DNA of 20,152 nucleotides from Phycisphaeraceae bacterium (GCA_028281485.1 JANQJT010000152.1:1-20152), one strand, 5' to 3'; counted from the first letter of the stretch, positions 1 through 8,020 are shown. A program made the numbers and translations. The notes: a model not told the origin generated them from the sequence alone.

Positions 1-1
1 T

Positions 2-1246
2 CCGCTGCTCGGTGCAAAACAGCTCACCGCCGACCTCAAGTCATCCGCCAAACAGCTCGACGTCCAACTCCTCGCCGTCGACCTCGATCGCGACCTGGCC
101 CTGCTGCGCATCGACCTGTCCGATCCGCTCGTCAAGCTGCGCGTCAAACCCCTCGACTACGCCGCCGAACCGGCCGAGGAAGACATCCTCTACCTCGCTC
201 ACGTGCGCGACGGCCGACACCGCGTCACACAGACCGCCGTCGAAGAAGTCGCGATCACCTACGCCCGCCTCGGGCGCAGCTGGCGCAACACGCTCGACCA
301 CGACGCCACCACCCGCTGGGTGGAGATCGACATCAACGTCTCACCCCGCAACGCCGGAGGCCCCGTTGTCGATCGCTTCGGCAGGCTCGTCGGCTTCGCG
401 GCGTTCACCTGGGCCATCCGCGGCGACAACGGCCTGGTCATGCGCACCGACGCCATCGATCAACTTCTCGGGTCCGCTCAATCCTCCGCCCTCACGCTCG
501 ATCAACTGCCTCAAACCCTCGGCGACCGCACCCTCCCTCACACCTCCTTCCCCCGCGTCGTCTTCACCGCCAAGCGCTCCGCCGACGAATACAACCGACT
601 CGTCATCCTCTTCAAACGACTGCACAACTGCGAGCTGTGCAAGGGCACCGGCCTGCAGACCACGCGCGTCCGCACCGGCAGCGAGCGTCACGACAACGTC
701 CTCGTCCCCCGATTCGAAAACCGCGACACCGTCTGCCCGCGATGCAACGGCACCGGCCTGAACAAAACCGACCCCATCATGCGATCGCTCGACAACCTCG
801 CCCGCACACTCGCACACGTCGATCCCAACGACCCCGCACTCGACAAGCACCGCCGATCCATCCAGACCGCCTTCCGCGAGATCGCCGAGAAACACACCCT
901 CCAGCTCCAACGCCTGTTCAACGAACAATATGGCCCCGTCCTCACCGGCGGCGCCGATCAGATCGGCCAACCCGTCTTCCTCATCGGCCCGTTCGATCCC
1001 GACCTCACGCTGCCCGGCAGCAACAAACCCTTTGTCGGCGTCGGCATCGTCCGCGATCGCACACCCGGCACCTACTGCGTCGTCACCAACCCCCTCATCC
1101 CCAGCTTCGACAAAACGGACACCGCGCTGGTCGGCGGCATCCTCGCGGGCTTCACCGACGAAACCGCCGCCAACCCGCCCATGCCCATCATCACGCACGG
1201 CGTCGTCATCCCCCTGCCCCAGGCCGAAACCTCCCGCCGCCGTTGA
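2..1246 (+). CDS. Trypsin-like domain protein with DnaJ-type zinc motifs (5' partial)
   Basis: The frame is open from the window edge to a TGA at 1244-1246, so the true start lies outside; the GTG at 203 is internal. The first part looks like an S1C/DegP-type trypsin fold: DRDLALLRI near the start matches the segment holding the catalytic Asp, and INVSPRNAGGPVVDRFGRL aligns with the usual GNSGGP nucleophile loop. Here the Ser codon is GCC (Ala) at 353-355, so the domain is probably not an active protease of this class. Further on are two CxxCxGxG motifs (CELCKGTG at 629-652, CPRCNGTG at 734-757), the spacing of a DnaJ/HSP40 cysteine-rich zinc finger. The C-terminal third, about 150 residues, I do not recognise. 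It precedes the glycosyltransferase by 60 bases. A chaperone-like or protein-binding role is plausible but inferred. Confidence 0.75.
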   Translation, partial: PLLGAKQLTADLKSSAKQLDVQLLAVDLDRDLALLRIDLSDPLVKLRVKPLDYAAEPAEEDILYLAHVRDGRHRVTQTAVEEVAITYARLGRSWRNTLDHDATTRWVEIDINVSPRNAGGPVVDRFGRLVGFAAFTWAIRGDNGLVMRTDAIDQLLGSAQSSALTLDQLPQTLGDRTLPHTSFPRVVFTAKRSADEYNRLVILFKRLHNCELCKGTGLQTTRVRTGSERHDNVLVPRFENRDTVCPRCNGTGLNKTDPIMRSLDNLARTLAHVDPNDPALDKHRRSIQTAFREIAEKHTLQLQRLFNEQYGPVLTGGADQIGQPVFLIGPFDPDLTLPGSNKPFVGVGIVRDRTPGTYCVVTNPLIPSFDKTDTALVGGILAGFTDETAANPPMPIITHGVVIPLPQAETSRRR

Positions 1247-1267
1247 CCCGCCTCAACATCTCGCCTT

Positions 1268-1297
1268 TTGTGACCGGCGCACCGACCGGGGTATCAT
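1268..1297 (+). promoter_or_regulatory. Candidate sigma70-like promoter for the glycosyltransferase-thiE operon
   Basis: TTGTGA (1268-1273) and TATCAT (1292-1297) are separated by 18 bases. The -10 box matches the consensus at five of six positions and the -35 at four. Transcription would begin around 1303-1305, only a few bases before the ATG at 1307, so the message could be leaderless or nearly so. No Shine-Dalgarno sequence is seen before that ATG, which fits. Confidence 0.4.
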
Positions 1298-1306
1298 GAC
1301 GCGTGC

Positions 1307-3124
1307 ATGGTCAGCAACGACAACAACACCGCCTCACCCAAACGCGCCTCAACCAGCGCCGCCGCCATGCCCAAGCGCGTCACCATGCCCCCGCCCCCGG
1401 CCAGGCAGTGGCGCGTCTGGGGCATGCTCCTGCTCGGCGTCATGGTCTGTCTCCCTCCGCTTGCGATCGATCTGACCACCACGCCCGCCACACACGACCG
1501 CGAGCTCGAGCTGCTGCTCACCGCCCGGCAAACCTGGACCAACGCCAACCACATCGACGGCGCCGACTGGGTCGTGCCCACGCGCAACGGCCGACCCCAA
1601 TACACCCACCCGCCCCTGCCGGAATGGACCACCATGCTCACGTGGTTCGACCTCGACGCCGACGCCGCATCCTCCGACACGCTCGTGCGCCGCTCGCGCT
1701 GGCTGGCGCTGCTGCTCAGCGTCATCACGCTGGCGGCAACCTACTGGGCGGCTTACAACGCCGGCGGCGTCCGCGTCGGTCGCACCGCCACCCTCGTCGT
1801 CGGTACCACCATGCCCTTCGTCTGGTTCGCGCGGTTCGACTCCGCCGACCTGCACCTGCTCGCCTGGAGCACGATGACCGTCGCAGCCGGACTCTGGGCC
1901 ATGCGTCCCATGCGCCCGATGAGCTGGCTGGGCCGACGCGTCACCGGCTGGTTCCTCGCGGGCATCGCCCTCGCCGCCGCCGCGCTCAGCAAGGGGCCCA
2001 TCGCTCTTGTCTACACCGTCGTCCCTCTCGCCGGCGCGATCGCGGTCACGCGCACCCGGCGTCTGTCCAACATCATGGGCCTGCTGTTCTCCATCCTCCT
2101 CGGTGTCCTCATCGCGCTGCTGTGGTACCTCCACGTCGCCGAGCAACACAAGGACGCCGTCGAACGCTGGTTCAACGCCTGGACCGGCGCCGACCTGCCC
2201 CCGCAACCCGCCGTCTATTACCTGTTGATCCTGCTGGTCGTGTTCCCCTGGACCGTCACACTCGTCGGCTCGCTCGCCCAGCCGTTCCTCCAGGCCAGCG
2301 GTGAGTTCCGTCGCCGCCTGCTCATTGGGTGGGTCTGGTTCGTGGGGCTCGGGGTCATCCTCTCGATCCCCGTCGCCAAGGACCTGCGACTGGCGCTGCC
2401 GCTGATGCCCGCCGTCGGCCTGCTCGTCGCACAGATCTGGTCACACCACGGCAACCTCGCCGGCGAAGGCATCCCCGATCCCGGCATCAACCTCATCCGC
2501 GTCCCCCACTGGCTGGGCCTGATCGTTGCGTCGATCGCGCTGCCCGTGTTCATCGTTCTCCAGTCCGACTTCGTCGAGAGCGGACGCATCACGCAACCCC
2601 TTCTCGCCGGCATCAACACACCCGTCGCCGCCACGCTCCTGGCCGTGCTGCTCATCATCGCGCTGGTCGGCGCCGTCTCTCACTGGCGATGGAAACCCGG
2701 CACCGCCTTCCTCGCCACGTTCATCTGGATGATCGTCGTCCTGACCGTGATCGCCTTCGGCCACAGCCGCAACCACACCGGCCCCACCCACGCGGCCGTC
2801 ACCGCCAGCGGCATGCTCGACGTCGTCGGCCACAAACCCGTCTACCGCCTGATCGAAACCGATCCCGACGACGACGCCATTACCGACGACCCCTCCACCG
2901 CGCTGCTGTTCTACTACGGCAGGCCCATCATCCCCAGCACGCTCGGCACGCTCACCCGTCGCGCCGATCAGCCCTGTTACGTCCTTGTTGCCCGTGACCA
3001 ACCCGGCGCCGACACGCTGCTCGACGCCCACTACACGCTCGTCGCCCGCATCGACGACCGCGACGGCTACGCCCTCTTCAGCTCACCCGGCGCAACCCGC
3101 CAAACCACGGAGACCCAGCCGTGA
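1307..3124 (+). CDS. ArnT/PMT-like (GT39 family) membrane glycosyltransferase
   Basis: A 605-residue polytopic membrane protein. After a short basic, proline-rich N-terminus comes a first hydrophobic segment (about residues 37-55), then the periplasmic loop typical of the ArnT/dolichyl-phosphate-mannose transferase superfamily: acidic HDRE at 63-66 where the family has its catalytic DE-type motif, then DWVVPTRNGRPQYTHPPLPEW, closely matching the family's 'DWvvPrlnG.pyf.KPPLpyW'. Many further hydrophobic segments follow, and the last 130 residues form a soluble domain. Such enzymes move a sugar from a polyprenyl-phosphate carrier to lipid A, protein or another outer acceptor; the acceptor here cannot be told. 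The ATG at 1307 is the first in frame; Met21 is an alternative. The stop overlaps the thiE start (GTGA), so the two genes are co-translated. Confidence 0.82.
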   Translation: MVSNDNNTASPKRASTSAAAMPKRVTMPPPPARQWRVWGMLLLGVMVCLPPLAIDLTTTPATHDRELELLLTARQTWTNANHIDGADWVVPTRNGRPQYTHPPLPEWTTMLTWFDLDADAASSDTLVRRSRWLALLLSVITLAATYWAAYNAGGVRVGRTATLVVGTTMPFVWFARFDSADLHLLAWSTMTVAAGLWAMRPMRPMSWLGRRVTGWFLAGIALAAAALSKGPIALVYTVVPLAGAIAVTRTRRLSNIMGLLFSILLGVLIALLWYLHVAEQHKDAVERWFNAWTGADLPPQPAVYYLLILLVVFPWTVTLVGSLAQPFLQASGEFRRRLLIGWVWFVGLGVILSIPVAKDLRLALPLMPAVGLLVAQIWSHHGNLAGEGIPDPGINLIRVPHWLGLIVASIALPVFIVLQSDFVESGRITQPLLAGINTPVAATLLAVLLIIALVGAVSHWRWKPGTAFLATFIWMIVVLTVIAFGHSRNHTGPTHAAVTASGMLDVVGHKPVYRLIETDPDDDAITDDPSTALLFYYGRPIIPSTLGTLTRRADQPCYVLVARDQPGADTLLDAHYTLVARIDDRDGYALFSSPGATRQTTETQP

Positions 3125-4164
3125 CCGATACCCGTCGCCTGCTCGACGCCAACGCCAACCGCGCGCGCGAGGCGCTGCGCGTCATGGAGGACGCCGCGCG
3201 TTTCCTGCTCAACGATCGCACGCTCTCAGCCGAACTCAAAACGCTGCGACACGACCTGGCCGACGCGCTGGCGTTCCTGCCCGATCTGGCCGCGCACCGC
3301 GACACGCCCGGTGACGTCGGCACGACCATCACCACCGAGGCCGAAGCCCGGCGAGACGATCCCCTCGGCGTCGCCGTCGCCGCAGGCAAACGCCTCAGCG
3401 AAGCCCTGCGATCGCTCGAAGAGTTTGGCAAGCTCACCGACGCCGGCCCAACCTTCGCCGCGCGCATCGAAGCGCTCCGCTACCGCGGCTACGACCTCGA
3501 GTCACGACTCGCCGCACGACTCGCCGGCCCCAACCCTCACGCCTGGCGCCTTTGCGTGCTCGTCACCGAGTCGCTCTGCACGCATCACGACTGGCTCGAC
3601 GTGGCGCGCCTCTCCATCGACGCCGGCGCCGATTGCATCCAGCTCCGCGAAAAGGACCTGACCGATGGGCAGCTCCACGCCGCGGCGCTCTCACTGGTCA
3701 CCCTCGCCGACCGGGCCGACACCGGCTGCGCCGTCATCGTCAACGACCGGCCCGACATCGCCCTCGCCGCCGGCGCGCACGGCGTCCACCTCGGTCAACA
3801 CGATCTCTCCATCCAGCAGGTCCGCCGCATCGCCGGTCGCCGCCTGCTCGTCGGCATCAGCACGCACAACCTCGACGAGGCCGCCCTCGCCGTCGACGCC
3901 GGCGCAGACTACTGCGGCGTCGGTGCGGTCTTCGCCACGCCCACCAAGGACCGCACACCCGCCGGCACCGAATACGTCCAACAGTTCACCGAGTCTCACC
4001 CCCACACCCCCCACCTGGCCATCGGCGGCATCACGCCCGAAAACATTACCGAAGTCATCGAAGCCGGCGCGCGCGCCGTCGCCGTCAGCGCTTGCGTCTG
4101 CGGCGCACAAGACCCCGCGCACGTCGTCAAGCAACTGCTCGACGCGCTACCCACTCAAGCCTGA
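3121..4164 (+). CDS. thiE: Thiamine phosphate synthase with N-terminal ThiD2-like domain
   Basis: ThiE joins hydroxymethylpyrimidine diphosphate to the thiazole phosphate to make thiamine monophosphate in the cytoplasm. Residues about 140-347 carry the ThiE TIM barrel: QLREK (174-178), NDR (208-210), GVHLGQ (221-226), GISTH (245-249), GVGAVFATPTK (266-276) and IGGI (301-304), followed by the phosphate-binding AVS segment. Residues 1-135 are a helical extension (RLLDANANRAREALRVMEDA near the start) of the ThiD2 type found fused to ThiE in several phyla; 347 residues is right for the fused form against about 210 for plain ThiE. The start is a GTG overlapping the upstream stop by 4 bases. No other thiamine gene and no recognisable TPP riboswitch is in the window, so the pairing with a glycosyltransferase looks incidental to function. 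Confidence 0.92.
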   Translation: MTDTRRLLDANANRAREALRVMEDAARFLLNDRTLSAELKTLRHDLADALAFLPDLAAHRDTPGDVGTTITTEAEARRDDPLGVAVAAGKRLSEALRSLEEFGKLTDAGPTFAARIEALRYRGYDLESRLAARLAGPNPHAWRLCVLVTESLCTHHDWLDVARLSIDAGADCIQLREKDLTDGQLHAAALSLVTLADRADTGCAVIVNDRPDIALAAGAHGVHLGQHDLSIQQVRRIAGRRLLVGISTHNLDEAALAVDAGADYCGVGAVFATPTKDRTPAGTEYVQQFTESHPHTPHLAIGGITPENITEVIEAGARAVAVSACVCGAQDPAHVVKQLLDALPTQA

Positions 4165-4176
4165 TTGGTATTCAGA

Positions 4177-5358
4177 TCAGCCCGCGGCCGCGGCGGGGCG
4201 GCTCTTGCCCACGAGCTCGTCGTTGGTCTTGAAGTGTTCGACCGCCTTGAGCAGCTGCTGCACCTGGTCGATCGGACGCATGTCGATCAGCCGGCGGCGC
4301 AGGGCCGTGGCCGTCTTAAGCGTCTGCTCGTCCATCAGCAGGTGCTCCTTACGCGTGCCGCTGGCCGCCAGATCGATCGCGGGGTAGATGCGCTGGTTGG
4401 CGATGTCGCGATCGAGGATCAGCTCCATGTTGCCCGTGCCCTTGAACTCCTCGAAGATCACCTGGTCGCCCCGGCTGCCGGTGTCGATCAGGCAGGTCGC
4501 CAGCATCGTCAGCGAGCCACCGCCCTCGATCTTTCGCGCCCCGCCGAAAAGCTGCTTGGGGATCGCCAGCGCCTTGATGTCCAAGCCGCCCGAAAGCGTC
4601 CGCCCACCCTGCTGCTGACCCGGCGCCGTGTTGAACGCCCGCCCGATACGCGTCAGCGAATCGATCAACAGCACGATGTCCTTGCCCTGCTCGGCGATGC
4701 GCTTCGCACGCTCGATCGCGCACGTCGCCAGACCCACGTGACGCTCGGCAGGGTGGTCGTTGCTCGACGCCAACACCTCGCACGGCACGTTCCGCCGAAA
4801 GTCCGTCACCTCTTCCGGGCGCTCGTCGATCAGCAGCGACCAAACGATCAGGTCCGGGTGATTCTTCTCCAACGCCACCGCCATGTTCTGCAGCAGCGTC
4901 GTCTTGCCCGCCTTCGGCGGACTTACGATCATCCCGCGCGTCCCGTACCCGATCGGGCAGAACAGATCGATCAAGCGACACGCCGGCGGACAACCCGGGT
5001 ACTCCAGCGTCAGCTGCGGCTGCGGGTCGATCGAGACCTGGTCCTCCAGCGGGCGCGGCGGCGTCCACCGGTCCACCGGCACCTCGTCGATCGTGTGAAT
5101 CTTCGTGATCCGAGGAGCCGACGCGATCTCTTTCTGCGTCTTGCTCTTCTTCTTCTTCCGCTTGCCGTTAGGCTCCGGCCCGCGCGCATCGCCGTACTCA
5201 CCCTCCACCAGCAAACCCGTGCGCAGCTGATACTGCGCCACCAGGCGTGCGGGAATAAGCGGGTCTCCCGGACCGGTGATCAATGTCTTCTCAAACCGCC
5301 GAAGCCGTCCATCCGGACGATCCTGCGGCATCTCAATAATGCCGATGCATTTGGGCAT
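4177..5358 (-). CDS. rho: Transcription termination factor Rho
   Basis: Rho is a hexameric RNA-dependent ATPase that releases RNA polymerase from untranslated transcripts. This 393-residue form has Walker A SPPKAGKTT (146-154), the LLIDERPEEVTD segment (175-186), Walker B VLLIDS (229-234), the Q-loop LSGGLD (255-260) and the R-loop region RKIEGGGSLT...IDTGS followed by EEFKGTGNMEL (303-313). It begins directly at the RNA-binding OB fold, without the Rho_N helical domain. That fold lacks the aromatic RNP1 signature (GFGFLR in E. coli): the matching stretch reads DGRLRR, and a lysine-rich run follows at 66-76. The start is fixed because an in-frame TAA lies four codons upstream; no strong ribosome binding site is visible. 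The stop is 12 bases from the convergent thiE stop. Confidence 0.95.
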   Translation of the reverse strand: MPKCIGIIEMPQDRPDGRLRRFEKTLITGPGDPLIPARLVAQYQLRTGLLVEGEYGDARGPEPNGKRKKKKSKTQKEIASAPRITKIHTIDEVPVDRWTPPRPLEDQVSIDPQPQLTLEYPGCPPACRLIDLFCPIGYGTRGMIVSPPKAGKTTLLQNMAVALEKNHPDLIVWSLLIDERPEEVTDFRRNVPCEVLASSNDHPAERHVGLATCAIERAKRIAEQGKDIVLLIDSLTRIGRAFNTAPGQQQGGRTLSGGLDIKALAIPKQLFGGARKIEGGGSLTMLATCLIDTGSRGDQVIFEEFKGTGNMELILDRDIANQRIYPAIDLAASGTRKEHLLMDEQTLKTATALRRRLIDMRPIDQVQQLLKAVEHFKTNDELVGKSRPAAAAG

Positions 5359-5437
5359 GGTGTTTACCGATTATTTCTGGGGGTCACCAGGTCTTGGATT
5401 TGCGGTAGACCAGTTTCCGGTGACTCTTCTGCGTATA

Positions 5438-5466
5438 AGTATCTCATCACACCCCCTCTATGTCAA
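5438..5466 (-). promoter_or_regulatory. Sigma70-like promoter of rho
   Basis: Reading the minus strand, a perfect TTGACA (5461-5466) is followed after 17 bases by GATACT (5438-5443; four of six consensus matches). The start of transcription would be near 5431, giving a leader of about 70 bases before the rho ATG. A leader of this kind fits the autoregulation known for rho in other bacteria, but no regulatory structure is evident here. Because the acetyltransferase gene upstream has no clear terminator, some read-through into rho is also possible. Confidence 0.65.
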
Positions 5467-5512
5467 GGTGTATTGCGATTTTCAATCGGCCTTTCGCGAT
5501 TTCCTCAGCCCC

Positions 5513-6385
5513 TCACGCCCCGTGCAAGATCAGGATGCGGTAGTCTCCGATCCGCTCAAATCCGAGCGATTGATACACGCGGATCGCCGCGACGTTCTGT
5601 TCACCGGTAAATAGGATCGCCCGCTCCACACCCTCAGCCCGCGTGTCCCGAAGCGACGCCGCCACCACGCATCGGCCGTACCCACGCCCCCTCAGCTCCG
5701 GTCGCGTATATACACCACCGATCTGCACCGCCTCCGTGATCTTCGCGTTGAACCCGCTCATCGCCACCAGGTCGCTGTCTGCTTCCAAGACCCATTCGTC
5801 CCGCTCACGATGGCCGTGCTCAAACATCTCAATCAAACGTTTTTCAAGCGCCTCGCCGGGCTTCCGCCCCGTCTCGTTGATCTCATAGGCGCGAAGCATG
5901 TCGATGTACGCCTCGCGGTCTTGCGCCTCCAGCAATCGGCAGAGCACTTTCCCTTCAGCCAACGCGTCGGGTAGACGCAGTCGATCCAGACCCAGCGTGT
6001 ATAACCCCTCATGTTCCTTGAACTGAACACGCTCGCCGTACTCGGGCAGGTCAAACAGATCGATACAAACCGCCGCCTGCGACGCCGGCCCCACAACACC
6101 ACGCACCTTCCGCCCGCTGGCCTCCGCCGCCGCACGACACAACGCTTCCAGGTGTACCGGCGCCTGCAGGATCACGTTGTGATTCCAGAAGTGACCCGCG
6201 ATTGAAATCAGTCGCCCGTCCGAATCGAACGCGCCGGCATAAGTCCCGTGATAGCGTTCGTCACCATCAGCCAGCCCCACGCGTCGCATGTTCGATAGCA
6301 GAAACATCGACGATTCAATGCGTGGCAGCAGAAACGCCTCCGCCGCCGCCTCGTCGCCCGGTTCCAATATACGCACATCAACCAT
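5513..6385 (-). CDS. GNAT acetyltransferase with N-terminal extension (fourth gene of GNAT operon)
   Basis: The last 140 residues form a GNAT fold: the acetyl-CoA pyrophosphate-binding motif A is GGVYTRPELRGRGYGRCVV (223-241, with the R-G-R-G-Y-G core at 232-237), and the motif B region holds N264, Y271 and GF at 275-276. GNAT enzymes move acetyl from acetyl-CoA to an amine. Residues 1-145 are not a recognisable active GNAT and may be a degenerate second copy of the fold, as in two-domain 'predicted acetyltransferases'. The length of 290 residues fits such a double protein. The ATG is three bases after the stop of the preceding acetyltransferase, so it is very likely co-transcribed and probably translationally coupled. 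The substrate is unknown. Confidence 0.8.
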   Translation of the reverse strand: MVDVRILEPGDEAAAEAFLLPRIESSMFLLSNMRRVGLADGDERYHGTYAGAFDSDGRLISIAGHFWNHNVILQAPVHLEALCRAAAEASGRKVRGVVGPASQAAVCIDLFDLPEYGERVQFKEHEGLYTLGLDRLRLPDALAEGKVLCRLLEAQDREAYIDMLRAYEINETGRKPGEALEKRLIEMFEHGHRERDEWVLEADSDLVAMSGFNAKITEAVQIGGVYTRPELRGRGYGRCVVAASLRDTRAEGVERAILFTGEQNVAAIRVYQSLGFERIGDYRILILHGA

Positions 6386-6388
6386 TGT

Positions 6389-6883
6389 TCATTTCCCCAA
6401 TCGCTTCGTCATTACGCCCACCGGACTCGGCACGACATCGATATCGATCGTATCCACGTAATCATAACCCCGGTGCTCGTACCACCGGCGCAGGTCGTCC
6501 AGCTCCGCCAGCAGATGCAGGCTCATCTCACGCGCGCCCTCGCGCTGCGCATAACGCTCCGCGTACCCCACCAGCGCGGAGCCGAACCCGCGACCCTGCT
6601 GGTCCGGCTCAACACCCAGACGCGTCATCTCCGCCTCGCTGTCTTCACCGAAGCACACACCGACACACCCGACCAGTTCGTCGCCCTCTTCCAACACAAA
6701 AAAACATCGGCCCTTGGCCAGGTCGTTGTGCACCCAGTCCACGGTATAGTCCGACGGGTGCACCGGGCAGTTGTCCGGCGTCAATCCCAGCCGCTCGGCG
6801 GGCGGGGCGAAGGCCCGACGGATCAACTCCGCCAGGGCCTCGTAGTCCCGCGACGCAACCGGTCTGATCAGATCACCGACCAT
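6389..6883 (-). CDS. GNAT acetyltransferase (third gene of GNAT operon)
   Basis: A compact single-domain GNAT of 164 residues. Motif A is LGVEPDQQGRGFGSALV (89-105), and the C-terminal part has the LRRWYEHRGYDYV pattern usual for the strand-helix that closes the acetyl-CoA site. The open frame continues far upstream to 7255, but that stretch overlaps the preceding gene and does not resemble a protein family. The start chosen is the ATG at 6881-6883, which overlaps the upstream stop by one base (TGATG), a classic sign of termination-reinitiation. The substrate cannot be predicted from the sequence. Confidence 0.82.
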   Translation of the reverse strand: MVGDLIRPVASRDYEALAELIRRAFAPPAERLGLTPDNCPVHPSDYTVDWVHNDLAKGRCFFVLEEGDELVGCVGVCFGEDSEAEMTRLGVEPDQQGRGFGSALVGYAERYAQREGAREMSLHLLAELDDLRRWYEHRGYDYVDTIDIDVVPSPVGVMTKRLGK

Positions 6884-7326
6884 CACACGTTCTCCTTCAG
6901 CGTCAATCCCATGCTCACGCGATCCTCCACACCGAAACCAAGCGATGCGTAAAACGCCTCCGCTTCCGCGTGGTCCGCTCTGACCTGCAGGTTCACCTTC
7001 GCGCAGCCCATCGCCTTGAGCGCACGCACCGCGTGCTCCACCAGCGACCGACCGATTCCCTGACGCCGATACGACTTCGACACCGCGACCCGGTGCAACC
7101 AACCACGCACACCGTCGTAGCCGGCCATCGTCGTGCCGACCACCCTGCCGTCGACCAGCGCCACAAAAAACAAGCCGCGCTGCACCGCCATCTTCCGCGT
7201 GATCACCAGGTCCGGCAGGTTGTGAGCCCGCGGATCGGCAAACGCCTCGTTCCACAACGCCACCACGCCCGCCCGGTCCAGGTCGCAGTAAGGCCAGATC
7301 TCGATCTTCGTCAACGTGCTATTCAT
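6883..7326 (-). CDS. YpeA-like GNAT acetyltransferase (second gene of GNAT operon)
   Basis: A 147-residue single-domain GNAT. It resembles E. coli YpeA along most of its length: early LWNEAF and an RKM segment, then VVGTTMAGYDGVRGWLHRVA, and motif A VAVSKSYRRQGIGRSLV (80-96). The tail has QVRADHAEAEAFYASLGF, which carries the N/D and Tyr pattern of motif B. YpeA itself has no firmly established substrate as far as I know, so none is assigned. The start ATG is one base after the stop of the first operon gene, and the stop shares its last base with the start of the third gene. Confidence 0.83.
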   Translation of the reverse strand: MNSTLTKIEIWPYCDLDRAGVVALWNEAFADPRAHNLPDLVITRKMAVQRGLFFVALVDGRVVGTTMAGYDGVRGWLHRVAVSKSYRRQGIGRSLVEHAVRALKAMGCAKVNLQVRADHAEAEAFYASLGFGVEDRVSMGLTLKENV

Positions 7327-7327
7327 A

Positions 7328-7909
7328 TCACACCTCTTGCGTCTCCTTGTTGGAGTTTCTTGCCTTGTCTTGTTCGCTCAACCACTCGTCACGCAGCGCC
7401 GCATACCGCAACATGTCGTGGTACGCGCCGTGCTTCCAGTGCGCCTTGCGGTCGCAGCCCTCGCACACGAAACCCGCCTTTTCGTAGGCGCGGATCGCGC
7501 GCGGGTTGTGCGAGAACACGCCCAGGTACACGCGGTGCAGGTTCAGCTCCTCGAACGCGTATCGCAGCGTCAGCTTGGCGGCCTCCGTGCCGAAACCGCG
7601 ATCGTGCGACTCGATGTCACCGATCACGATGCCGAACTCCGCGCAGCGGTTGGTGCGGTTGATCCGGTGCAATCCGGTCGAGCCGATCAGCTTCTCGCCG
7701 TCGCGCACCACAACACCGAACACCACGTGCCGGTCATCCTTGCCGTTGCTTTCCATCCACTCGCGCTCGCGGTGCTCGTTGATCGGCAGACGATGGCCGA
7801 GCGTCGACCAGATGCGCGGATCGTTGATCCACCGCTGAAACGTCTTGGTGTCCTCGACCTCGATCGGCCGAAAGTAGATCCGATCCCCTTCGTAATAAAC
7901 GATCGACAT
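7328..7909 (-). CDS. RimJ/RimL-type GNAT acetyltransferase (first gene of GNAT operon)
   Basis: A 193-residue protein of the RimJ/RimL (Acetyltransf_3) branch, which acetylates N-terminal amines of proteins or small amines. Family landmarks are FRPIEVED near the N-terminus, EFGIVIGDIESHDRGFGTEA (91-110, motif A core R104-G-F-G), LNLHRVYLGVFSHNPRAIRAY and EKAGFVCEGCDR (143-154). The ATG at 7909 follows an AAGGA ribosome binding site with 8 bases spacing. No good promoter is visible directly upstream; the nearest is that of the small gene at 8021-8155, on the far side of an intrinsic terminator. This gene therefore probably heads the four-gene operon or depends on read-through. Confidence 0.87.
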   Translation of the reverse strand: MSIVYYEGDRIYFRPIEVEDTKTFQRWINDPRIWSTLGHRLPINEHREREWMESNGKDDRHVVFGVVVRDGEKLIGSTGLHRINRTNRCAEFGIVIGDIESHDRGFGTEAAKLTLRYAFEELNLHRVYLGVFSHNPRAIRAYEKAGFVCEGCDRKAHWKHGAYHDMLRYAALRDEWLSEQDKARNSNKETQEV

Positions 7910-7960
7910 GATCCAAGTCCTTTCCCGAAAGCCCTGTGTTTCCTTGTTCCGTCACCCAAC

Positions 7961-7990
7961 AAAAAACCCCGCGGTCTTCAGACCGCGGGG
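7961..7990 (-). terminator. Intrinsic terminator after the 44-codon gene
   Basis: On the minus strand a perfect 10-bp GC-rich stem (arms 7981-7990 and 7967-7976, loop 7977-7980) is followed by six T residues (complement of 7961-7966). It sits 30 bases after the small gene's stop and about 50 bases before the acetyltransferase operon, so it ends the small transcript and may act as an attenuator for the operon. Confidence 0.85.
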
Positions 7991-8020
7991 CTTGAATACG
8001 CTGATTAAACGCTTTCGCCG

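Noticed and set aside
3000..3125. TPP riboswitch before thiE
   Set aside because: There is no intergenic leader: the thiE start overlaps the preceding stop, and no thi-box sequence is seen.
4161..4180. Short inverted repeat CTGAT...ATCAG between thiE and rho
   Set aside because: Only five base pairs with a ten-base loop and no T-run; too weak to call a terminator for either convergent gene.
4165..5610. Long plus-strand frame (481 codons) opposite rho
   Set aside because: It is antisense to a certain rho gene, arginine/leucine/glutamine-rich and without any domain; it exists because of the strong GC bias at third codon positions.
6884..7255. N-terminal extension of the third acetyltransferase
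   Set aside because: The frame stays open, but it lies within the preceding acetyltransferase and has low-complexity Gly/Arg-rich sequence; the ATG at 6883 gives a normal GNAT start with a TGATG junction.
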